Shown here piece after piece: positions 18,641 through 28,394 of a DNA stretch of 64,000 nt. The notes under the pieces are model-generated. The model was not told the origin of the DNA and made no database searches. It worked only from the letters and a program-made list of their open reading frames with translations. Both the position numbers and the translations under genes were made by a program. The DNA is from Syntrophomonas sp. UBA1368. Lineage in GTDB: Bacteria > Bacillota > Syntrophomonadia > Syntrophomonadales > Syntrophomonadaceae. The stretch covers positions 14,407-78,406 of the forward strand of contig DBRM01000066.1 of assembly GCA_002305965.1 (NCBI GenBank), read 5' to 3'. Every line of letters begins with the position of its first letter. Positions within the stretch are counted from its first letter, which is position 1.

Positions 18641-19303
18641 TTAGTTAAGACGAACAATGCTTCGCAGTCCTTCTATACTCGATAATTCTTGCATCACCTC
18701 TTCAATGGATACAGGGGGAGGGGTCTGCAGCAATAGTTCAATTTCCAGATCATCCTCTTCGACGCGGGTCAATTGGATGTTTTTGATCAGGACTCCCATT
18801 TCTCCAAGAATCGAACCCAAGACACCTATTTGTCCGGGCCGGTCTTTGACCACCATGACTATTCCCTTATATTCCCGCATTCCTGTAAAATAGTGTTCAA
18901 ATTTTACGAAGTAAATCAGCACGAATAATATGATCGCCGTGCTGACGATAGCCGGTATGTATAATCCTGCGCCTACTGCCAGTCCGATACAGGCAACTAC
19001 CCATAACCCTGCAGCGGTAGTCAGACCTCTTACAGTTGCACCTTCCCGCATGATGGTTCCGGCACCTAAAAAGCCTATACCGCTTACCACTTGCGCAGCG
19101 ATCCTCCCCGGGTCAGCATTTACGGTTTGATAATACTGATAGTACATGTCCAGTGATACTACCATAGCCAAAGCTGAACCAACACAAACCAGCGTGTAGG
19201 TTCTAAGACCGGCCGGCCGGCTCAGGCTTTCTCTTTCCAACCCGATTAAACCTCCCAGAACAGCAGCCAGAGCCAGTTTGATTATAATTTCGTATTCTGA
19301 CAT
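18641..19303 (-). CDS. MgtC/SapB family membrane protein with ACT-like domain
   Basis: Membrane protein of 220 residues. Four or five hydrophobic segments fill residues 1-135 and include the MgtC signatures GGLIGLERE near 17, GIGFLGAGTIM near 75 and GLTTAAGLWVVACIGLAVG near 92. A C-terminal soluble part (150-220) with VKDRPGQIGVLGSILGEMGV is ACT-like and may bind a small ligand. Relatives are linked to growth in low magnesium or to control of ATP synthase, but the role here is unknown. It is wedged between proS and polC, genes that are usually adjacent in Firmicutes. Confidence 0.88.
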   Translation of the reverse strand: MSEYEIIIKLALAAVLGGLIGLERESLSRPAGLRTYTLVCVGSALAMVVSLDMYYQYYQTVNADPGRIAAQVVSGIGFLGAGTIMREGATVRGLTTAAGLWVVACIGLAVGAGLYIPAIVSTAIILFVLIYFVKFEHYFTGMREYKGIVMVVKDRPGQIGVLGSILGEMGVLIKNIQLTRVEEDDLEIELLLQTPPPVSIEEVMQELSSIEGLRSIVRLN

Positions 19304-19328
19304 CTACCTTTTCACATCCGCTTTATTT

Positions 19329-21032
19329 TTATTTGAAGATGATATCATGCACTGTTCCGATGACTGCATCAATGTCGACCAGGAAAGATTCCTTCTCCCA
19401 TCTTTTCTTCATTTCCACTTTATTCTCCTGCAAGGTTTTTGACCCAATTGTGATCCGCAAAGGAATCCCGATCAAATCCGCATCTTTGAATTTAACCCCA
19501 GCTCTTTCATCGCGATCATCCAATAATACTTCGATGCCGTTGGCAGTCAGCTGCTGGTAAAGTTGCTCGGCCATGGCTTTTTGGTCTGCTTGATTGATAT
19601 TGACCGGCACGATAATAACCTGGAAAGGAGCAATGGGCAACGGCCAGATGATACCGTTTTCATCGTAGTTTTGTTCTACTGCGGCGGCCATGGTTCTTGA
19701 TACACCGATTCCGTAACACCCCATTACAAAAAACTGCTCCTGTCCCTTATCATCTAAAAAGGTAGCCTGCATCGCTTGTGAATACCGGGTGCCCAATTTA
19801 AAAATATGCCCCACTTCAATACCTCGGATCATCTGCAGGTTTCCCTCACAGCAGGGACATTTATCACCGGCAACTGCATTGCGAAGATCAGCCACAGCAT
19901 AGGCGGTAAAATCACGATCCAGATTTACATTGGTGAAATGATAATCATCTTCATTGGCTCCGCAGGCAAAGTTATTCATGGCAGCTACTTCCAGATCGAT
20001 ATAGATCCTGACCGGCATACCCACCGGCCCCAGGGAGCCAAACCCAGCTCCACATATTTCTTTGACTACCGCCTCATCAGCCATAAATAATTCATTGGCC
20101 TGCAAAGTATTCTTCAGCTTTATCTCATTCAGTTCCCGGTCCCCTCTTAAGATAGCGGCAATCAATTCTCCATCGGCTGAATACATCAATGTTTTGATCT
20201 GCTTTGTTTTAGGAATACCTAAAAATTCAACAATATCATTGATGGTCTTCTGTCCGGGTGTATGGACTTTGGTCAAAGGCCTGCTCTCTTCTTCGGTCCG
20301 GACTGCCTGATCAACAGAACATACCGCTTTTTCCACATTGGCTGCATAGTCACACAAAGTACAATATACGATCTCTGATTCCCCGCTCGCTGCCAGAACC
20401 ATGAACTCATGGCTTTCTTTGCCGCCGATGGCGCCGCTGTCTGCCTGGACGACTCTATATTTCAGATTAAGACGTTCATAGATTTGCTGATAAGCTTTAT
20501 GCATTTTTTGATAGGATACATCCAGGCCAGCGTCATCCACATCAAAAGAATAAAGGTCTTTCATAATAAATTCCCGCCCCCGCATCAAACCAAAACGGGG
20601 TCTGATTTCATCCCGGTATTTGTTCTGGATCTGATACAGCAGCAGAGGCAGTCCCTTGTAGGAATGAACATCCGCATTGACCAGAGTCGTGATCAATTCT
20701 TCATGGGTTGGCCCCAGAGCGAATTCGCGTTTATGCCGGTCTCCCAGCTTAAACATCTCTTCCCCGTAAAGAGACCAGCGCCCTGATTTGTCCCACAATT
20801 CCCGGGGCTGTATGATAGGCATGACAATTTCCTGCCCGCCTGCCTTATCCATCTCTTCCCGCACAATATTCTCGATCTTTCTTAAAACCCGCCGGGCTAA
20901 AGGCAGATAAGTATATACACCGGCAGTATTTTTTCTGATAAAACCTGCACGCAAAAGCAGTTGATGACTGACGATTTCCGCCTCACTGGGAACTTCGCGC
21001 AGGGTTGGATAAAATAATTGTGAAGCTTTCAA
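19329..21032 (-). CDS. proS: Prolyl-tRNA synthetase
   Basis: Bacterial-type class II ProRS of 567 residues. The catalytic core has motif 1 around REEMDKAGGQEIVMPI (residue 55-75), motif 2 with RDEIRPRFGLMRGREFIMKD (residue 140-160) and motif 3 with GCYGIGVSRTMAA near 440. Between motifs 2 and 3 lies the YbaK-like editing insertion (about 225-390), which clears Ala-tRNA(Pro). The C-terminal anticodon domain begins near 470. The TTG start at 21030-21032 lies 7 bases after AGGAGG. The gap to ispG is only 18 bases, so no T-box leader can be present here. Confidence 0.97.
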   Translation of the reverse strand: MKASQLFYPTLREVPSEAEIVSHQLLLRAGFIRKNTAGVYTYLPLARRVLRKIENIVREEMDKAGGQEIVMPIIQPRELWDKSGRWSLYGEEMFKLGDRHKREFALGPTHEELITTLVNADVHSYKGLPLLLYQIQNKYRDEIRPRFGLMRGREFIMKDLYSFDVDDAGLDVSYQKMHKAYQQIYERLNLKYRVVQADSGAIGGKESHEFMVLAASGESEIVYCTLCDYAANVEKAVCSVDQAVRTEEESRPLTKVHTPGQKTINDIVEFLGIPKTKQIKTLMYSADGELIAAILRGDRELNEIKLKNTLQANELFMADEAVVKEICGAGFGSLGPVGMPVRIYIDLEVAAMNNFACGANEDDYHFTNVNLDRDFTAYAVADLRNAVAGDKCPCCEGNLQMIRGIEVGHIFKLGTRYSQAMQATFLDDKGQEQFFVMGCYGIGVSRTMAAAVEQNYDENGIIWPLPIAPFQVIIVPVNINQADQKAMAEQLYQQLTANGIEVLLDDRDERAGVKFKDADLIGIPLRITIGSKTLQENKVEMKKRWEKESFLVDIDAVIGTVHDIIFK

Positions 21033-21050
21033 AGCTCAACCTCCTTAGTT

Positions 21051-22100
21051 TTAATAATAGTTATCTATCTCCTGCAGCAACACCTTTACTAAATCTTTTT
21101 CCGGAACCTTTTTTATAATTTTGCCATTTTTAAATAATAATCCATTACCAGCTCCTCCGGCAATGCCTAAATCGGCTTCCCGGGCTTCACCGGGACCGTT
21201 CACCACACAACCCATGACCGCAACTTTGATGGGCTTGTCCAATTTACGTACCCGTCTGTCTACTTCTTCCGCCAGGTCGATCAGATTTATTTCACAACGC
21301 CCGCAGGTAGGACAGGAAATTAACTCGGCCCCCCGGTTGCGCAGCCCCAGGTTTCTTAATATTTCATAAGCAGCCCATACTTCCTCCCTCGGGTCTGCCG
21401 TTAAAGAAACCCTGATGGTATCACCAATCCCATCAAAAAGCAATATTCCCATACCCAGGGCTGATTTGATCAATGCCCGGTCTTTGGTTCCAGCCTCAGT
21501 GATACCAATATGCAAAGGATAATCTACCTGTTGAGCGATCAATCGGTATGCCTCTACACTGAGCATTACCGATGAAGATTTGAGGGAAAGTTTGATTTTG
21601 CTGAAACCAAGATCCTCAAGGAGTTTGACATGACCCAAGGCACTTTCCACCATGGCCTCAGCACAAAGATGGCCATATTTATCCAGCAGTTTTTTCTCCA
21701 GTGAGCCGCTGTTGACCCCGATCCGAATTGGAATATCTCGTTCCATGCAGGCTTTTACTACCTGCTTCACTTTGGCTTTATCACCAATATTGCCAGGATT
21801 GATGCGAAGAGCGTCCGCCCCGGCATCTACACTTTTCAGGGCAAGTTTGTGATCAAAATGAATATCTGCCACCAGCGGGATGTGAATACCAGTCTTGATC
21901 CTGGCGATGGCCTGAGCAGCTTCCATATCAACCACTGCCACCCGGATGATCTCGCAGCCCGCTGCTTCCAGTTCCGAAATTTGTGCAATCGTAGCGGCTA
22001 TATCTCTGGTGTCCGTAGCAGTCATTGACTGGACCACAATAGGATTGTCTCCTCCCACTAACTGACTGCCGATTTTAATTTCCTGCGATATTCTCTTCAT
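21051..22100 (-). CDS. ispG: 4-hydroxy-3-methylbut-2-enyl diphosphate synthase
   Basis: IspG (GcpE), 349 residues, carries out the penultimate step of the MEP isoprenoid pathway with a [4Fe-4S] cluster. The cluster ligands are seen in SCPTCGRC (near 263-270) and GCVVNGPGEA (near 300). The N-terminal TIM barrel has VQSMTATDTRDIAAT and LVADIHFDHKLAL. The protein works with Dxr, encoded two genes upstream, to make the precursor that UppS extends for wall synthesis. Start ATG with AAGGATAAG upstream. Confidence 0.96.
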   Translation of the reverse strand: MKRISQEIKIGSQLVGGDNPIVVQSMTATDTRDIAATIAQISELEAAGCEIIRVAVVDMEAAQAIARIKTGIHIPLVADIHFDHKLALKSVDAGADALRINPGNIGDKAKVKQVVKACMERDIPIRIGVNSGSLEKKLLDKYGHLCAEAMVESALGHVKLLEDLGFSKIKLSLKSSSVMLSVEAYRLIAQQVDYPLHIGITEAGTKDRALIKSALGMGILLFDGIGDTIRVSLTADPREEVWAAYEILRNLGLRNRGAELISCPTCGRCEINLIDLAEEVDRRVRKLDKPIKVAVMGCVVNGPGEAREADLGIAGGAGNGLLFKNGKIIKKVPEKDLVKVLLQEIDNYY

Positions 22101-22106
22101 TTCATC

Positions 22107-23138
22107 TTATCCTTTAATCAACCGAACGATATCATTATAGGTCACCAATATGATCAAAAGCATCAGAAACATAAAGCCTACCCAGTGAATGAAGCCTTCT
22201 TTTTCCGGGTCGATCGGTTTTCTTCTCACTGCTTCCACCAGAGAAAATACAATTTTACTTCCATCCAAAGCCGGTATGGGCAGTAAATTGATCAATCCCA
22301 AGTTGATGCTTAAAAAGGCAGCGAAGTTTAATACAAAAACTGAACCGATCTGGGCTACATCACCAACCAATTTGGTAATGCCAACCGGGCCTGCCAGATC
22401 ATTTACAGAGGCTCCCCCGGTAATGAGCATCCACAAGGCCTGCAGCAACATAACGGTCATGGTATATGTTTGGCTCAGCCCCATTTTTATTGAAGTGAAA
22501 ATATCTTGCCTTTCATATTCTACAGCGTTGATGACTCCAATGGCGGGATTCTCATTTCCTTCTATTTTTACCGGCACCATTTCCAGTCCCACGATTTGAC
22601 CATCTCTTTCAACGGTAACCTGCATTGCCTTTCCCTCCGGATTGGCGGCGATCCGATCAGTAAATTCCTTCCAGGTGGAGACGTCAACCTCATTAACTGA
22701 TAAAACGCGGTCGCCTTCCTGCATACCTGCCTGAGCGGCAGGATTGCCGGCGATTACTTTACCGATAATCGGATCTTCAATGGCACTGGGAATGCCTATG
22801 GCAGCATAGACTAAAATAAAAATAAGGAAAGCCAGCACAAAATTCATAAAAGGCCCGGAAAATGACACCAGTATTTTTTCCCACGGATTTCTGCTGCTAT
22901 AACCTCTTGGATCTTCATTGTCTCCCATCTCTTCCCCGGCCATACGCACAAAACCTCCCAGGGGAAAGATCCGAATCGAGTATTCCACGCCATCACGGGT
23001 AACAGAAAATAATTTATATCCAAAGCCCAGGCTGAATTCATGGACCGGTATGCCGATTTTGCGTGCCGTTATGAAGTGGCCCCATTCGTGTGCCAACACC
23101 AGCACCGCGATGATCAGTAAAGTAATTAGTATGCTCAT
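22107..23138 (-). CDS. rseP: Site-2 membrane metalloprotease RseP/RasP
   Basis: Intramembrane zinc protease of 343 residues. HEWGH near residue 18 lies in the first transmembrane helix, a PDZ domain occupies about 110-190, and the second zinc-ligand motif NLLPIPALDG is near 285. In Firmicutes this protein (RasP) cleaves anti-sigma factors, FtsL and leftover signal peptides. The long frame from 23237 overlaps dxr; the ATG at 23136-23138 behind AAGGAGG starts the conserved protein, one base after the dxr stop. FtsL, a known RasP substrate in Bacillus, is encoded at 60.3 kb. Confidence 0.95.
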   Translation of the reverse strand: MSILITLLIIAVLVLAHEWGHFITARKIGIPVHEFSLGFGYKLFSVTRDGVEYSIRIFPLGGFVRMAGEEMGDNEDPRGYSSRNPWEKILVSFSGPFMNFVLAFLIFILVYAAIGIPSAIEDPIIGKVIAGNPAAQAGMQEGDRVLSVNEVDVSTWKEFTDRIAANPEGKAMQVTVERDGQIVGLEMVPVKIEGNENPAIGVINAVEYERQDIFTSIKMGLSQTYTMTVMLLQALWMLITGGASVNDLAGPVGITKLVGDVAQIGSVFVLNFAAFLSINLGLINLLPIPALDGSKIVFSLVEAVRRKPIDPEKEGFIHWVGFMFLMLLIILVTYNDIVRLIKG

Positions 23139-23139
23139 C

Positions 23140-24309
23140 TTATTTAACCTCCTTGGAAATGAGATATTCGCAGAAACTTCTGGCCCACTTGTCAGCTTCC
23201 AGTATATTTTCGAGGCTGCGGGCTTCCATGTTGTCATGTTTATTCATGGTATTTTCAACTACTATGGGTATCCTGGCAAATCCCAGCTGACCATTTAGAA
23301 AACCTTGAACCGCCACCTCATTGGCAGCATTCATAACTGCCGGCATGGTGCCTCCTGTGTGGCCGGCATGATAAGCCAGCGCAAGAGACGGGAATTTGCT
23401 ATGATCCGGTTTCGCAAAGGTGATCTGGCTCAATTCCAGAGGATTTAAATGAGCCGCCGGTGAATTGAATCTTAAAGGATAACTTAAAGCGTACTGGATC
23501 GGTATCCTCATATCTGCAACTCCCAGGTGGGCAAGAAAAGAACCGTCAATAAATTCTACCATGGAGTGGATAATGCTTTCCGGCTGAATCACAACTTTTA
23601 TCTGCTTATAACTGGTCTTAAACAAGTGGTGGGCTTCAATTACTTCCAAGCCTTTATTCATCATGGTAGCCGAATCAATAGTGATCTTAGGTCCCATTTG
23701 CCAGTTCGGGTGTCTTAAGGCCTGTTTTATACTGACCTTCTGCAATTCCTCCTGGCTGAAATTTCTGAAAGGGCCGCCCGAAGCAGTAAGCCATATGTTT
23801 TTGACTGCTTTTTGTTCCCCGGCAAGACATTGGAAAACGGCTGAATGCTCGCTATCCACAGGAATTATATCGATACCGCTGGCTGCAGCCAGTTCCATCA
23901 CGATTTCTCCGGCTGCTACCAGAGTTTCTTTATTCGCCAAAGCGATTTTCTTCCCTGCTTTAATAGCTGCCAGGGTAGGCAATATCCCTACTGCCCCGCT
24001 CACGGCAACCAGTACAAGATCAGCTTCGTTCATTGCTGCCAGTTCGCTTAAGCCTTCGACACCGGAAAACAGTTTCACACTGCCTTCCGTAACATTTCGC
24101 AGTTGCTTATAAGCTTCCTGATCACTGACAGCTGCTGCCATTGGCCGGTACTTATTGATTTGTTCAGCGAGTTTTTCCCACTCATCTTTGGCAGCCAGGC
24201 CTGTGACCTGAAATTTATCCGGATGCAGATCCATCACTTCCAGGGCCTGCAAACCAATCGATCCGGTGGATCCAAGTATGACTACTTTAAGTCTGCTTTC
24301 AGCATTCAT
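23140..24309 (-). CDS. dxr: 1-deoxy-D-xylulose 5-phosphate reductoisomerase
   Basis: Dxr (IspC) of 389 residues converts DXP to MEP with NADPH. The nucleotide motif GSTGSIGLQALEV is at residue 12-24, ALANKETLVAAG near 123, the metal-binding VDSEHSAVFQCL near 150, and GPKITIDSATMMNKGLEVIEA near 206. It is the committed step of the isoprenoid pathway and lies two genes from ispG. The start ATG directly follows the stop of the preceding gene (TAAATG). Confidence 0.97.
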   Translation of the reverse strand: MNAESRLKVVILGSTGSIGLQALEVMDLHPDKFQVTGLAAKDEWEKLAEQINKYRPMAAAVSDQEAYKQLRNVTEGSVKLFSGVEGLSELAAMNEADLVLVAVSGAVGILPTLAAIKAGKKIALANKETLVAAGEIVMELAAASGIDIIPVDSEHSAVFQCLAGEQKAVKNIWLTASGGPFRNFSQEELQKVSIKQALRHPNWQMGPKITIDSATMMNKGLEVIEAHHLFKTSYKQIKVVIQPESIIHSMVEFIDGSFLAHLGVADMRIPIQYALSYPLRFNSPAAHLNPLELSQITFAKPDHSKFPSLALAYHAGHTGGTMPAVMNAANEVAVQGFLNGQLGFARIPIVVENTMNKHDNMEARSLENILEADKWARSFCEYLISKEVK

Positions 24310-25425
24310 TTAGGTTCTCCTTTGTAAAATACCGTCAAATACTCCTGCCCGGTAACAAGCTATAATTATGACCATCAGTACCGGACCGGCGATCATCCCT
24401 GCTATCCCTCCCAATTTCAATCCTATATATAGGGACATTACCGTTATCAGAGGATGCAGGCCGATGTTATCTCCCAATATTTTGGGTTCGGCAAATTGGC
24501 GTATCACTGATATGACCACATATATAATCAGTAAACCTACGCCCATGGGTGTATCTCCGGTCATCAATTCCCAAATGATCCAGGGTACAAATATGGTGCC
24601 CGGGCCTACGATGGGTAAAATATCAAAAAGGCCCGCCATAAGTCCAATTGTCAAGTAATAATCAATGCCTAATATTTTAAGACCAATGATGGAAAGGATT
24701 GCAGTAATGGATATCAATATACTATAGGCTTTGAAAAAACCTGCCAAAGCATTAAAAAGGTGTGCAACGATATCCCGGGTCTGAGAATGAGCGGCGGACG
24801 GAATAAATTCAAATATAAAATTTCTGATCAAGGCCCGATCCTTGATGATAAAAAAAGTAGCCACAACAGCGATCAGGATAAAAATAAAAATGTTCGGCAA
24901 AGCGGCTAATAGCTGTATCATCATATTAACAACTGACTCAGTAAAGGTTTGCAAAAAGCTCACGATATTTTGCAGATTATCCTGCAATGTACTCTGAACA
25001 TTTGTCGGCAGGTTCATCTGCAGGTAAAACAACCTGAATTGACTTATACTGTCAATAATCTGTTGAATCGTCTGTCCGCTGTAAGAACTAATCAAAGGAT
25101 AAAGCCCTGATAATTCGTTGATTATTTTAACGATTAAGAGGGATATGATATAAAAGAATCCTCCAACCGCAATGATCAGACTTAATACCACTGCCCAGCC
25201 GCGGCTAAGTTTTACCCTGGTCTCAAGAAAGTTGACCAACGGTTCGATCAGGACAGCAATCACCAGGGCAATAATGAAAGGCATCAGCAGAACCGGCAGT
25301 TTGATCAGCAGGGCTCCCAGCATGGGAAACACATAAACGACCAAAAGAAATAGTGCCAGTAAAGCTAACACCACAATGGACATTTTGATCAATACTTTGA
25401 GATATTTTTGCAGTTCAGGCTCCAT
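24310..25425 (-). CDS. AI-2E family transporter (YtvI-like)
   Basis: Polytopic membrane protein of 371 residues with about eight hydrophobic segments and the AI-2E family core, including GLFDILPIVGPGTIFVPW near residue 270 and QFAEPKILGDNIGLHPL near 312. Relatives move varied small molecules or ions; YtvI is a sporulation-associated member in Clostridia and Bacillus. The gene is placed between cdsA and dxr, which are next to each other in many Firmicutes, and is tightly packed against dxr. No substrate can be given. Confidence 0.85.
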   Translation of the reverse strand: MEPELQKYLKVLIKMSIVVLALLALFLLVVYVFPMLGALLIKLPVLLMPFIIALVIAVLIEPLVNFLETRVKLSRGWAVVLSLIIAVGGFFYIISLLIVKIINELSGLYPLISSYSGQTIQQIIDSISQFRLFYLQMNLPTNVQSTLQDNLQNIVSFLQTFTESVVNMMIQLLAALPNIFIFILIAVVATFFIIKDRALIRNFIFEFIPSAAHSQTRDIVAHLFNALAGFFKAYSILISITAILSIIGLKILGIDYYLTIGLMAGLFDILPIVGPGTIFVPWIIWELMTGDTPMGVGLLIIYVVISVIRQFAEPKILGDNIGLHPLITVMSLYIGLKLGGIAGMIAGPVLMVIIIACYRAGVFDGILQRRT

Positions 25426-25444
25426 ATGAGCACCTGCTTTCCCC

Positions 25445-26230
25445 TTAAATAAAAATTGACCAATAATAATAGATCAAAGGTGCCACCAGCAGGAAACTGT
25501 CGAAACGATCTAAAATACCGCCGTGACCCGGAATAATGTTGCCCGTGTCTTTTACTCCAAAATACCGCTTGATCCCGGATATAAAAAGATCACCCAGCTG
25601 CGCCATAATACTGGCCAGCAACCCTAACAATATAAGATATGCCCCGGAGGTAATTTCCATATCAGCAATTACAAAAAACAAAACCGCAACGGTTATGGTC
25701 AAAACAATACAACCGGCTGCTCCCTCCCATGTTTTATTGGGACTGAGCAGAGGAGCCAGTTTATGTTTCCCCCAGAAACGGCCTCCAAAATACCCCCCGG
25801 TATCACTGGCCCATGTCAATAAAAAAGTAAATAATATCGCCGCAAAGCTTTGTTTTAAATCCCCCAATTGCATTGCGTAACCCAAGAGAAATCCGATATA
25901 ACATGCTCCAAAAAAAGCCAGGGCTGTGTCCGAAATATTGATTTTAGGGTACTGGAAAACGGTGGCGATGACAATCAGAATGATTACTGCCAGTAGGACC
26001 GGAAAAAGCCATTCCTTAATATGCCAGGAAAAAAGACCCGTGAGTAACAATAAATACCCGGCAGCAGCCACAGACAGGTTATGCTTTTGAGGCAGCATCT
26101 GCAAATATTCATAATAGCCTGCCAATGCCAGCAGTATAACCAGTCCCTGCCAGAAGATACCACCGGCATAAATAACAGCTAAAATCAAGCTTATTCCTAT
26201 TATGGCACTTATGATACGGGTTTTGAGCAT
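25445..26230 (-). CDS. cdsA: Phosphatidate cytidylyltransferase
   Basis: CdsA makes CDP-diacylglycerol from phosphatidic acid and CTP, the branch point of phospholipid synthesis. The 261-residue protein has about eight transmembrane segments and ends with the family signature, from GDLFISGIKRYFGVKDTG to PGHGGILDRFDS near residue 215-250. The ATG at 26228-26230 lies behind AGGAGGGG; the longer frame from 26251 includes this site. It follows uppS directly. Confidence 0.96.
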   Translation of the reverse strand: MLKTRIISAIIGISLILAVIYAGGIFWQGLVILLALAGYYEYLQMLPQKHNLSVAAAGYLLLLTGLFSWHIKEWLFPVLLAVIILIVIATVFQYPKINISDTALAFFGACYIGFLLGYAMQLGDLKQSFAAILFTFLLTWASDTGGYFGGRFWGKHKLAPLLSPNKTWEGAAGCIVLTITVAVLFFVIADMEITSGAYLILLGLLASIMAQLGDLFISGIKRYFGVKDTGNIIPGHGGILDRFDSFLLVAPLIYYYWSIFI

Positions 26231-26251
26231 GAAACCCCTCCTGGATTCCAA

Positions 26252-26989
26252 TTATTTGAGCCCGCCAAATCTTCTTTCTCTTTGCTGAAAGCTCCAAATC
26301 GCCTGCATCAGAGCATCCCGGTCAAAATCGGGCCACAACAAAGGGGTTATGAATAATTCTGTGTAAGCAATTTGCCACAGCATGAAATTGCTGATCCGCA
26401 TTTCCCCGGCAGTCCTGATCAATAAATCAGGATCGGGTATATCATGAGTATATAGCAAACTGCTGATTAAGTCTTCATCGATGTTGCCGGGTTCGATTTC
26501 ACCCTTCGAAATTTTTTCAGCGATGGAATTCACCGCTTTAACAATTTCCCTGCGGGAGCCATAATTTAAGGCAATATTAAAAATCATACCCGTATTGTCT
26601 TTGGTCCTTTTCAGCGCTTTTTCAATACTCTTGATACATTCCACCGGCAGTGAGGCATAGTCTCCAGTTATCATAATTTTGATATTGTTTCTATGTAATT
26701 CCGCAATTTCCTTGTCTATATATTCCACCAACAGCTGCATGAGATAATTTACTTCTTCAGCAGGACGTTTCCAGTTCTCTGTGGAAAATGCGTATACTGA
26801 TAAAACCGGGATCTTAATCTCAGCACAGGTTTCCACTGTCCGGTGTAAAGCTTCCATACCAGCTTTATGGCCCATGGTTCTGGGCATGAACTTTCGATTC
26901 GCCCATCGGCCGTTTCCGTCCATGATAATAGCGATATGTTCAGGCAATTTTTTAAAATCGACCCTTTTTTCGTACTCTTTACGATCCAA
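26252..26989 (-). CDS. uppS: Undecaprenyl diphosphate synthase
   Basis: Cis-prenyltransferase of 245 residues that extends farnesyl diphosphate to C55 undecaprenyl diphosphate, the lipid carrier for MraY and MurG. The signature IIMDGNGRWANRK is near residue 21-33, FSTENWKRP near 68, and PDLLIRTAGEMRISNFMLWQ near 192. The usual RTSGE is RTAGE here. The start is TTG at 26987-26989, 9 bases after AAAGGGG; a shorter overlapping frame in another phase (MLWIV) is not conserved. It is followed by cdsA. Confidence 0.95.
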   Translation of the reverse strand: MDRKEYEKRVDFKKLPEHIAIIMDGNGRWANRKFMPRTMGHKAGMEALHRTVETCAEIKIPVLSVYAFSTENWKRPAEEVNYLMQLLVEYIDKEIAELHRNNIKIMITGDYASLPVECIKSIEKALKRTKDNTGMIFNIALNYGSRREIVKAVNSIAEKISKGEIEPGNIDEDLISSLLYTHDIPDPDLLIRTAGEMRISNFMLWQIAYTELFITPLLWPDFDRDALMQAIWSFQQRERRFGGLK

Positions 26990-27018
26990 AGCATTGTACC
27001 CCTTTTTTTATTAAAGTA

Positions 27019-27039
27019 CAAAACCCCCAAAAAAGGGGG
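27019..27039 (-). terminator. Weak terminator between frr and uppS
   Basis: CCCCC (27024-27028) and GGGGG (27035-27039) form a five-pair GC stem around six A residues. On the minus strand it is followed by TTTTGT only. It probably reduces rather than stops transcription from frr into uppS. Confidence 0.5.
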
Positions 27040-27086
27040 CATATAAAAATCAGTATAATGAGGCTTGCAAGACCGTATTCGTCATC

Positions 27087-27644
27087 TTAAACCTCCATTA
27101 CATCTTTTTCCTTGGTCTGTAGAATAGCGTCGATATCTTTAACACCTTTATCGGTTATTTTCTGTACATCATCAATGCCTTTTTTACTTTCATCTTCAGA
27201 GACCAGCTTTTCTTTTTCCGCCTGTTTAATCATGTCATTGGCTTCCCGTCTGATATTTCTGATGGCTACTTTTGCTTCTTCGCCTCGTTTTCTGACCACC
27301 TTCACTAATTCCTTACGTCTCTCTTCTGTTAACTGCGGTACCGCTAACCGAATCACATTTCCATCATTTGATGGTGTAATACCTAAATCAGATTTCATGA
27401 TGGCTTTCTCAATATCAGCGATACTATGTTTATCCCATGGCTGGATCACCAATAATCGGGCTTCCGGCACGTTAATATTGGCCAACTGGTTTAATGGAGT
27501 GGGTTCACCGTAATAATCAACCACAATACGGTCCAACATACCGGGATTGGCTCTGCCTGCCCGCAAAGAAGCCAGATCTTTGGTCAGATGTTCAATGGTT
27601 TTTTTCATTCTATCTTCGGAATCTTGTATAATTTCTTTAATCAT
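27087..27644 (-). CDS. frr: Ribosome recycling factor
   Basis: RRF, 185 residues, splits post-termination ribosomes together with EF-G. Conserved parts are [24 protein letters not shown] near residue 15-38, [16 protein letters not shown] near 42, IQPWDKHSI near 72, and [31 protein letters not shown] near 120. It overlaps the end of pyrH by 8 bases and has AGGAGG ahead of the ATG. Confidence 0.97.
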   Translation of the reverse strand: MIKEIIQDSEDRMKKTIEHLTKDLASLRAGRANPGMLDRIVVDYYGEPTPLNQLANINVPEARLLVIQPWDKHSIADIEKAIMKSDLGITPSNDGNVIRLAVPQLTEERRKELVKVVRKRGEEAKVAIRNIRREANDMIKQAEKEKLVSEDESKKGIDDVQKITDKGVKDIDAILQTKEKDVMEV

Positions 27645-28365
27645 ACGCTTTACCTCCTACATAAGTCCCTATACTCTCACCTTGAACAGCTTTTAAAATA
27701 TTACCGTTCCTGGTCAGATCAAAGACAATAATAGGTATTCCGTTATCCATACAAAGTGAAGCTGCCGTGGAATCCATAACTCCAAGGCCTTTATTCAATA
27801 CGTCGATAAATTGCAAATCGTCATATTTTACTGCATTTGGATTATAGACCGGGTCAGAATCATAGACCCCATCAACTTTTTTCGCCATTAAAATTACTTC
27901 GGCTTCGATTTCAGCTGAACGTAATGCAGCTGCTGTATCGGTAGAAAAATATGGATTGCCGGTGCCGGCGGCAAAAACAACCACCCGGCCTTTTTCCAAA
28001 TGACGAATGGCCCTTCTTCTGATATAAGGCTCAGCTACCTCTTTCATTTCGATTGCCGACATCACACGGGATTCGATGCCTTCTTTTTCCAATGCGTCCT
28101 GCAGCGCCAATGAATTTATAACTGTTGCCAGCATTCCCATGTAATCGGCAGTGGCCCGATCCATCCCCTGGGCACTACCGGCTACACCGCGCCAAATATT
28201 ACCGCCGCCTACTACAATAGCAACTTCTACACCTATTTTGACAACTTCAACAACCTGCCGGGCAATAGAAGACATGATCGTATTATCTATCCCATAGCCG
28301 GATGTCCCTGCCAATGCTTCGCCACTAAGTTTTAAAACGATCCTCTTATATTTGGCGGTTTGCAA
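27637..28365 (-). CDS. pyrH: UMP kinase
   Basis: Amino acid kinase family UMP kinase, 242 residues, converts UMP to UDP. The phosphate-binding stretch [14 protein letters not shown] opens the protein; [12 protein letters not shown] lies near 50, [15 protein letters not shown] near 75, and [20 protein letters not shown] near 130. The longest frame begins with a GTG that overlaps the GGAGGG site; the TTG at 28363-28365 is 7 bases behind it and gives the usual length. It lies between tsf and frr, the canonical order. Confidence 0.95.
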   Translation of the reverse strand: MQTAKYKRIVLKLSGEALAGTSGYGIDNTIMSSIARQVVEVVKIGVEVAIVVGGGNIWRGVAGSAQGMDRATADYMGMLATVINSLALQDALEKEGIESRVMSAIEMKEVAEPYIRRRAIRHLEKGRVVVFAAGTGNPYFSTDTAAALRSAEIEAEVILMAKKVDGVYDSDPVYNPNAVKYDDLQFIDVLNKGLGVMDSTAASLCMDNGIPIIVFDLTRNGNILKAVQGESIGTYVGGKAYD

Positions 28366-28394
28366 AATATTTCCCTCCACCGGCTTAAAAGCCT

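Noticed and set aside
21033..21050. T-box riboswitch before proS
   Set aside because: Only 18 bases separate proS from the next gene upstream, ispG is downstream and mgtC-polC follow; there is no leader of the required size.
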